Source of the DNA: Corallococcus sp. EGB
Lineage (GTDB): Bacteria > Myxococcota > Myxococcia > Myxococcales > Myxococcaceae
Assembly (NCBI RefSeq): GCF_019968905.1
Contig: NZ_CP079946.1
Location: forward strand, 8,033,356-8,097,355
Direction: 5' to 3'
Length of the DNA stretch: 64,000 nucleotides
Part shown: in pieces, positions 58,653-64,000 of the stretch
Layout of the letters: each line of letters starts with the position of its first letter
How positions within the stretch are numbered: position 1 is the stretch's first letter
Made by a program: the position numbers and the translations under genes
Notes under the pieces: model-generated
Told to the model about the DNA's origin: nothing
Databases searched by the model: none
The model's input: only the letters and a program-made list of their open reading frames with translations

Positions 58653-59399
58653 ATGCAAAGACAGGCAGGAACCGGGCTGTTCCTCAAGCGTTGCATCGAC
58701 GTGCTGGCGGCGGCGCTCGGGCTGATATGTGTTTGCCCGGTGATGGCCGTCACGGCGCTCTTCGTCTGGCTGACGATGGGCGGCCCCGTCCTCTTCCGGC
58801 AGCAGCGCCCTGGCAGGAACGGACAGCTGTTCACCCTCTTCAAGTTCCGCACCATGCTGGACGCGACGGACGCGGACGGCCAGGTGCTGCCGGACGAGCA
58901 GCGCCTCACCTGGGCCGGGCGGCTCTTGCGCTCCACCAGCCTGGATGAGCTGCCCCAGTTGTTGAACGTGCTGAAGGGCGACATGAGCCTCGTCGGGCCC
59001 CGCCCGCTGCTGGTGGAGTACCTGCCGCGCTACAGTCCGGAGCAGGCGCGGCGCCACGACGTGATGCCCGGCATCACCGGCTGGGCGCAGGTCAACGGCC
59101 GCAACGCGCTCAGCTGGGAGGAGCGCTTCCGGCTGGATGTCTGGTACGTGGAGCACTGGAGCCTGGCGCTGGACTTGAAGGTGCTGGCCCTGACCGTGGT
59201 GCGCGTGCTGCAGCGCCAGGGCGTCTCCTTCGCGAGCGAGGCCACCCTGCACAAGTTCATGGGGAGCGCGCCGTCGGAGCCCCACCGCGCGGCGCTCCGG
59301 CAGCCGGAGGCCGCCCCGGTCAGCCCGCAGTCCGCAGCCCCTGCTTCCGTGGAACGGCTCGGACCACCTCCACCACCCGCTCGAGCTCGCGGGGCGTGA
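58653..59399 (+). CDS. Initiating sugar-phosphate transferase (WbaP/PglC-type)
   Basis: 248 aa. One membrane segment (VLAAALGLICVCPVMAVTALFVWL), then FRQQRPGRNGQLFTLFKFRTM, and the catalytic core LRSTSLDELPQLLNVLKGDMSLVGPRPLL, diagnostic of the polyprenol-phosphate phosphoglycosyltransferases. PGITGWAQVNGRNALSWEERF follows. It starts repeat-unit synthesis by putting a sugar-1-phosphate on undecaprenyl phosphate. MQRQAG (58653) has AAGGAG upstream. The last 80 nt overlap the convergent aminotransferase gene, and its Pro/Ala-rich tail is probably dispensable. Confidence 0.93.
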   Translation: MQRQAGTGLFLKRCIDVLAAALGLICVCPVMAVTALFVWLTMGGPVLFRQQRPGRNGQLFTLFKFRTMLDATDADGQVLPDEQRLTWAGRLLRSTSLDELPQLLNVLKGDMSLVGPRPLLVEYLPRYSPEQARRHDVMPGITGWAQVNGRNALSWEERFRLDVWYVEHWSLALDLKVLALTVVRVLQRQGVSFASEATLHKFMGSAPSEPHRAALRQPEAAPVSPQSAAPASVERLGPPPPPARARGA

Positions 59400-60471
59400 G
59401 GTTGGAGCCGGACGGCAGGCACAGGCCGTGACGGAACAGGTCCTCCGCCACGGCGCCCCGCCGCCGCTCGAAGCTCGCGAAGACGGGCTGCAGGTGCATG
59501 GGCTTCCACACCGGCCGCGCCTCGATGTTCTCCCGCTCCAGCGCGGTGCGCACCACCTCCCGGTCCGCGCCGAACACCTCCGGGTCGATGGTGACGGTGG
59601 TGAGCCAGCGCGTGTGCCGGCCCCATGGCGCCTCCGGCATGAACGCGATGCCCGGCAGGTCCCGGAAGGCCTCCGCGTAGAAGGCGTGGTTCGCGCGGCG
59701 CGCGGACACCCGCTCCTCCAGCACGTGCAGCTGCCCCCGCCCGATGGCGGCCAGCACGTTGCTCATCCGGTAGTTGTAGCCAATCTCCGAGTGCTGGTAG
59801 TGCGGCGCCGTGTCGCGCGCCTGCGTGGCCAGCTTGAGGGCGTGCTGCACCAGCTCGCCGTCCGCGGACACCAGCATCCCGCCCCCGGACGTGGTGATGA
59901 TCTTGTTGCCGTTGAAGGAGTAGATGCCCACGCGGCCCACCGTGCCGGGGGCCTTCCCCTTGTACGTGCTGCCCAGGGCCTCCGCCGCGTCCTCCACCAC
60001 GGGCACGCCGTAGCGGTCGCAGGCGGCCATGATGGGGTCCAGGTCCGCGCTCTGGCCGTACAGGTGCACCACCACCACGGCGCGAGGCAGCCGGCCCTGG
60101 CGGGCCCGCGTCGTCAGCTCCTCCTCCAGGAGCGCGGGGTCCATGTTCCAGGACGTGCGCTCGCTGTCGATGAAGACGGGTGAGGCGCCCAGGTAGCGGA
60201 TGGGATTCACCGACGCGGAGAAGGTGAGCGTGCTCACCAGCACGTCGTCGCCGGGGCCCACGCCCACCAGCTGGAGCGCCAGGTGGAGCGCGGCCGTGCC
60301 CGAGCTCAGCGCCAGCGCGTGCGGGCTGCCCACGCACCGCGCGAACTCCTCCTGGAAGGCGTCGACGTGGGGGCCCAGGGGCGCGATCCAATTGCTGAGG
60401 AACGCGTCGTCGACGTAGCCGCGCTCGAACGCCCCCATGTGGGGAGACGACAGGTAGATGCGGGAGGACAT
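59320..60471 (-). CDS. DegT/DnrJ/EryC1/StrS-family sugar aminotransferase
   Basis: 383 aa PLP enzyme. MSSRIYLSSPHMGAFERGYV and the TLTFSASVNPIRYLGASPVFID substrate loop are family markers. VVHLYGQSADLDPI, PVVEDAAEALGSTYKG and FNGNKIITTSGGGM with the internal-aldimine Lys190 complete the site. It makes a nucleotide-linked amino-deoxy sugar for the polysaccharide, from the 4-keto sugar that the dehydratase at 62679 could supply. The start at 60471 is preferred because upstream in-frame residues are not family-like. Confidence 0.93.
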   Translation of the reverse strand: MSSRIYLSSPHMGAFERGYVDDAFLSNWIAPLGPHVDAFQEEFARCVGSPHALALSSGTAALHLALQLVGVGPGDDVLVSTLTFSASVNPIRYLGASPVFIDSERTSWNMDPALLEEELTTRARQGRLPRAVVVVHLYGQSADLDPIMAACDRYGVPVVEDAAEALGSTYKGKAPGTVGRVGIYSFNGNKIITTSGGGMLVSADGELVQHALKLATQARDTAPHYQHSEIGYNYRMSNVLAAIGRGQLHVLEERVSARRANHAFYAEAFRDLPGIAFMPEAPWGRHTRWLTTVTIDPEVFGADREVVRTALERENIEARPVWKPMHLQPVFASFERRRGAVAEDLFRHGLCLPSGSNLTPRELERVVEVVRAVPRKQGLRTAG

Positions 60472-60594
60472 GCCAAGGGCTCCAGGCAGGACCGGGCATG
60501 CGGCCCCGGGCGGTGCCTGAAGCGTTCGCACAGTCCCTCCCCCCGCGCGCTCGGGCGGAAGGAGGGGGTGTTTGTCCGCATTGTGGAACTCGGG

Positions 60595-61947
60595 CTACAG
60601 CGCCGACCCCTGGGACAGCAGCATCGCGTTGAGCGCGCCGTTGCCGTAGAACTGTGTGTTGTTGCCCACGGGGTGCGACTCCAGGCGCTGCTGGACGGCG
60701 GCGTCGTAGCGGCCCAGCTTCATCAGGCCGTCATTGAACCAGCCTGTGCCGCTGCCCGTGCCATCCACGTAGTTGGCGAACCGGGTGGCGGACGGCCAGA
60801 TGACGTTGTTCAGCGTGGCGACGAACTTGCGCATGTCCTCGTCCGTCCACTCCATGCCCGCGTCGTGGGCCTCCACGATGTAGGACAGCACGCCGTTGCC
60901 GTGCGCCACGTCCTGCCCCGGGCGGGACGTGGAGCCCCACTCGGCGGCCCAGAAGTACGCCCTGGGGTCCACGGGGCTGGGAATCAGCTGGCCGCGCAGC
61001 GACCCGTTGTCGTTGTTGGGCATGCCATGGTTGATGTTGTTGAAGACGGTCAGGTACTGCACCCTCTTCGTCGCGTCCGTCGTCATGATCGACAGGTCCA
61101 TGGCGATGTAGGCCCAGTGCGACGCCATGTGTGTATTCACGCGATAGATGTAACTGTTGGGGCTGCGCGTGTACCACTTCTCGAACATGTTCTTTTCGGT
61201 GAACGCCAGCAGCTTGTTGTACTCCGCCCTGTACGCATTGTCGTTGTAGAGCGCGGGCGTCTCACGGATGGTGCGCAGCATGCGCGTCACGTAGCGCCAG
61301 CAGTAGCTCTCGAACAGGGGGACTTCCTGGCCCAGCGTGTCCGAGCGCGCCGACGCCCAGCCCAGGTAGCTGTCCTTGAACTGGCTCCTGGGCAGCGAAG
61401 AAGAGACCCTCGCGTGGTTGACCATGTTGTTCACATACAGCAGCGCCCGGTCCATGTATTGCGTCTTGCCGGTGGCGCGATACATCGCGGTGTTGCCGTC
61501 GATGCCGTAGGACAGGTCGTAGAACTGCCAGCTGTCCAGCGAGTTGCTCATGGGGAGGAAGCTGGAGGTGTGCTCCGCGTTCCAGCGGCTCAGGAAGAGC
61601 GTCTCCCAGTCCACGACGGTGCGCAGGCCGGTAGCGGCCCGGGCCGTGGTGCCCCGCCGCTTCGCCTCGGTGGAGGTGGCACGCGCTTCCGCGGCGACAC
61701 AGGAGTCCACTTCAGCCCCGGGCTTCCCGGGAACGGCGACGGCCTCTTCAGGGGAGGGGCGAGCGAGCGTGGCCGCGCCAGGGGCAGGGACACCGGTGTT
61801 GCCAGCGGCGCTGTCCCTGCGGGGATGGGTTGTGCCGGACTTGCCCTGCTCAGGGTTGAGCCCACAAGCACCACCCACCAGCAGGGCAAGCGACAACAGG
61901 GATGACAAGGCGCGACCAGACATGTCGCGGCTACGGGATTCCAACAT
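60595..61947 (-). CDS. Lipoprotein, probable (alpha/alpha) toroid, polysaccharide-linked
   Basis: 450 aa. The signal SLLSLALLVGGAC carries a lipobox-like Cys28. After a disordered stretch (about 30-100), the rest is helical with repeats of aromatic/Asn/Asp-rich segments such as FYDLSYGIDGNTAMYRATGK, YMDRALLYVNNMVNHA, MASHWAYIAMDLSIM and GNGVLSYIVEAHD. This fits the alpha/alpha barrel seen in polysaccharide lyases and related hydrolases. It may modify or degrade the locus' own polymer at the surface; this is inference from location. GGAG lies 7 nt before the ATG at 61947. Confidence 0.7.
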   Translation of the reverse strand: MLESRSRDMSGRALSSLLSLALLVGGACGLNPEQGKSGTTHPRRDSAAGNTGVPAPGAATLARPSPEEAVAVPGKPGAEVDSCVAAEARATSTEAKRRGTTARAATGLRTVVDWETLFLSRWNAEHTSSFLPMSNSLDSWQFYDLSYGIDGNTAMYRATGKTQYMDRALLYVNNMVNHARVSSSLPRSQFKDSYLGWASARSDTLGQEVPLFESYCWRYVTRMLRTIRETPALYNDNAYRAEYNKLLAFTEKNMFEKWYTRSPNSYIYRVNTHMASHWAYIAMDLSIMTTDATKRVQYLTVFNNINHGMPNNDNGSLRGQLIPSPVDPRAYFWAAEWGSTSRPGQDVAHGNGVLSYIVEAHDAGMEWTDEDMRKFVATLNNVIWPSATRFANYVDGTGSGTGWFNDGLMKLGRYDAAVQQRLESHPVGNNTQFYGNGALNAMLLSQGSAL

Positions 61948-62199
61948 CAGGGGGCTCCTGTAGGGCAGCACCGGACGACTACCCGGGGGCTACCCTTTTG
62001 CGGGAACGCCGGAGTGCGTTCACGGGCTGCAACAATCATTTGCGGCTTCCGGAATTCCTTTGTGGTTAGACGAAACTTATTACTCCGACCGGTTGTGTGA
62101 AGCTGGCGCAAGACACCCTGGGGCTGTCCACCTGAGTCGCTTGGGCGGCGTCAGGACTGGGGGGGATGAATGACAAGGAAAAGACAGGCGAACGCCATG

Positions 62200-62475
62200 C
62201 GGATACCCGCCGCGGGCACCCCGGCGCTGTCCGGTGAACCCCTCCGCTCCGAGCATCGTCTGCGTATGGAGCAGGTGACCCATCCGCTGGCTGTCCAAAG
62301 CGATACATCCGGGACGGCGTGCTCCTCACTCGCCGTGCGAGTGATTGACGAGACGCCCTGCCGGGACACCCTCTCTCCGTATGGGTTTCCAGGCGGAGCG
62401 ACCGACGGCTTGAGCCACGTGCCCGCACATGCCGTGGATTGGCGGGGCACGGAGCCTGTCGGCCTCTTCGTTTCG
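62200..62475 (+). pseudogene. Decayed N-terminal copy of the FemAB/GNAT gene
   Basis: The plus-strand frame reads AAGTPALSGEPLRSEHRLRM, EQVTHPLAVQS, then TLSPYGFPGGATDGLSHVPA and VDWRGTEPVGLF. It aligns without gaps beyond one or two residues with the first third of the protein encoded at 50202-51155 (VTHSLVVED, VSPYGFPGAELSGLSGVPVD, IDWRGTELVSIF). After this the match stops, so only an N-terminal fragment remains. It is inverted relative to the intact gene. Around it (61948-62199 and 62476-62607) I see no other gene. Confidence 0.7.
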
Positions 62476-62607
62476 AGGCGCTGTTCGCATTGTCGCGCAC
62501 GCCCGCGCAGAACGTCTTGGGAGAGATGATTTCCTGGGCCTCCAGCTGGGGCTTCCGCTCCATGGGGGCTGCGACGCGGCCGTGTACGCCGCGCCGGTCA
62601 CGACGAA

Positions 62608-62651
62608 AAGCCCCGGCCTCCCGCCGGAGAGGGCGCGGGAGACCGGGGCTT
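62608..62651 (-). terminator. Strong Rho-independent terminator after the dehydratase gene
   Basis: A 17-bp stem with one mismatch (AAGCCCCGGCCTCCCGC 62608-62624 with GCGGGAGACCGGGGCTT 62635-62651). On the minus strand it ends in CTTTTCG and lies 28 nt past the stop of the dehydratase gene. Confidence 0.85.
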
Positions 62652-62678
62652 CTCGTAGACGGCCGGGGCCGCGTGGGG

Positions 62679-64000
62679 TCAAGCGCTGACGTTCTGCTCG
62701 CCGGTGGATGCCTTCGCGGGGGGGAAGACGGACAGCACCTTGGCCACCGTCCCAGGCATCCTCGAAGGGGTATACGTGGGGATGAGGTCCTGGAGGGCGC
62801 GCTTCACGTCGAGGGCGTCACCGGCCTTGGCCGCGCGGTCCAGGCGCCGCAGCTGGAGCTGGAAGTCCGCGGGCGGCGCGGGGCTTTTCGCCACCTTGAT
62901 GCGGTTGCGCACCTGCTGCGTGAGCGCCTCCTCCTCGGACAGGAGGGTCTCCTCCAGCTTCTCCCCCGGACGCAGCCCCGTGTAGATGATGGGGATGTCC
63001 TTGTCCGGCACCAGGCCCGTCATGGTGATCATGTTGGCGGCCAGCTCCGCGATGCGGACCGGCGCCCCCATGTCCAGGATGCACAGCTCGCCGTAGCCGC
63101 CCAGGCCGGCCAGCACCACCAGGCCCACCGCCTCCGGGATGATCATGAAGTAGCGGGTGCAATCCGGGTGGGTGACGGTGACGGGGCCCCCCGCTTGGAT
63201 CTGCTGCTTGAAGAGGGGCACCACGCTGCCCGCGGACCCCAGCACGTTGCCGAAGCGCACGGCGCAGAACGAGGTGCGCGACGTCTTGGCGATGTCCCGG
63301 ATGACCATCTCCGCCAGCCGCTTGGAGGCCCCCATCACCGACGAGGGCCTCACCGCCTTGTCGGTGGAGATGAGGATGAAGCGCTCCGCTCCGCAGGCGT
63401 CCGCCATGCGCGCCACGTTCTGCGTGCCGAAGACGTTGTTCTTGATGGCCTCCTCCGGCGATTCCTCCATCAGCGGCACGTGCTTGTGCGCGGCCGCGTG
63501 GAAGACGTACTGCGGGGAGAACTCCTGGCCAATGCGCATCATCCGGTCCAGGTCGCGGATGTCCGCCACCACCGAGTGCACCGGCACGTGCGGGTGCCGC
63601 GACTGCAACTGGCGCACCAGCAGGTAGAGCTCGTTCTCGTTGATGTCCACCACCACCAGCGACGCGGGAGAATGCCCCGCGACCTGCCGGACGATTTCAC
63701 TGCCGATGGAGCCCGCGCCGCCGGTGACGAGGATGCGGCGGCCCGACACCAGCCGGTGCACCTCCTCGTGGTCGAACGAGATGGCGTCCCGCGGCAGCAG
63801 GTGCTCCGGGGCCAGGTCGTGCAGCATGGCGGCGGTGATCTTCTCGTCCAGGAAGGCGAACGAGGCCGGGATGATCTTGAAGCTGACGCTCTGGTGCCGG
63901 CACAGGCTCAACAGGTGGCGGGTGCGGTCCGGGGACAGCCGCGGGATGGCGATGAGCACCTGCGTCACCCGGTGCTTCTTCATCAGCTCCGGCAGCGCGT
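62679..64000 (-). CDS. CapD/WbpM-type nucleotide-sugar 4,6-dehydratase, 5'-truncated by window
   Basis: At least 440 aa, open at the window edge; the full protein would be about 620-660 aa with an N-terminal membrane domain outside the window. The extended SDR domain has GGAGSIGSEIVRQVAG as nucleotide motif, DINENELYLL, AAAHKHVPLMEESPEEAIKNNVFGT, and the catalytic STDKAVRPSSVMGASKR, in which Met replaces the usual Tyr as in WbpM/FlaA1 types. It converts UDP-GlcNAc-type donors to 4-keto-6-deoxy sugars, the substrate class of the DegT aminotransferase nearby. The first 100 visible residues resemble the domain linker. Confidence 0.93.
   Translation of the reverse strand, partial: ALPELMKKHRVTQVLIAIPRLSPDRTRHLLSLCRHQSVSFKIIPASFAFLDEKITAAMLHDLAPEHLLPRDAISFDHEEVHRLVSGRRILVTGGAGSIGSEIVRQVAGHSPASLVVVDINENELYLLVRQLQSRHPHVPVHSVVADIRDLDRMMRIGQEFSPQYVFHAAAHKHVPLMEESPEEAIKNNVFGTQNVARMADACGAERFILISTDKAVRPSSVMGASKRLAEMVIRDIAKTSRTSFCAVRFGNVLGSAGSVVPLFKQQIQAGGPVTVTHPDCTRYFMIIPEAVGLVVLAGLGGYGELCILDMGAPVRIAELAANMITMTGLVPDKDIPIIYTGLRPGEKLEETLLSEEEALTQQVRNRIKVAKSPAPPADFQLQLRRLDRAAKAGDALDVKRALQDLIPTYTPSRMPGTVAKVLSVFPPAKASTGEQNVSA

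Overview
The window looks like chromosomal DNA of a myxobacterium, most likely from the Myxococcus/Corallococcus side of Myxococcota. This is an inference from style. The DNA is very GC-rich with strong third-position G/C bias, so nearly every gene has long antisense shadow frames. The gene content also fits: many secreted lipoproteins, a large multi-PAS sensor kinase, a Wzx/Wzy exopolysaccharide locus, and domain mixes common in that phylum. No rRNA or CRISPR array is present. One tRNA (Asp, GTC) is intact.

Layout. (1) 1-1.15 kb is a mobile-element graveyard: an IS4-type transposase with an in-frame stop butted against an IS3-type OrfA remnant, next to tRNA-Asp and a tRNA-like relic. (2) 1.3-11.8 kb is general metabolism and small regulatory units: a DUF4833 protein; a cysteine-less thiolase-like protein divergent from a DUF2239/oxidoreductase pair across a strong inverted repeat; a MocR regulator divergent from a cupin; soluble transhydrogenase; and adenosylhomocysteinase behind an SAH riboswitch. 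(3) 11.9-29.3 kb is a stress/energy block: an intact P-type cation ATPase, a TreT-like glycosyltransferase, two proteins each built of three universal-stress domains, a CoA-transferase/GNAT fusion, PEP synthase, a PAS/GAF histidine kinase overlapping a P-type ATPase-like gene that has lost its catalytic core, a flavodoxin and a zinc alcohol dehydrogenase. (4) 29.9-33.5 kb is oxidative stress: rraA, and oxyR divergent from katA plus an ankyrin gene, with a visible OxyR-type operator. (5) 33.5-39.8 kb holds a di-heme peroxidase, transketolase and transaldolase (divergent), and a secreted GH18 chitinase. (6) 39.9-49.3 kb is the least conventional part: a zinc-ribbon/FG-rich-linker/caspase-like protein abutting a HEAT-repeat gene, a histone-H1-like Lys/Ala/Pro protein with a globular tail, a beta-lactamase-fold protein that has lost all three catalytic motifs, several lipoproteins, a predicted zinc metallopeptidase and an AraC regulator. 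(7) 49.3-64 kb is an exopolysaccharide locus: two FemAB-like GNAT genes, then wza, a Wzc-like co-polymerase with a defective Walker A, wzy, a GT4 transferase, wzx, an initiating sugar transferase, a DegT aminotransferase, a secreted lipoprotein, a decayed copy of a GNAT gene in inverted orientation, and a CapD/WbpM-type dehydratase that runs off the window.

The two best candidates for undescribed biology are the zinc-ribbon/FG/caspase-like protein with its abutting HEAT partner (39.9-42.1 kb), and the catalytically hollow P-type ATPase co-translated with a sensor kinase (22.1-26.1 kb), which could be a transporter-turned-sensor. Pseudo-enzymes recur: the ATPase shell, the beta-lactamase-like protein, the Wzc-like kinase domain and the cysteine-less thiolase. 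All functions here are read from sequence and family knowledge only; no database search was run.
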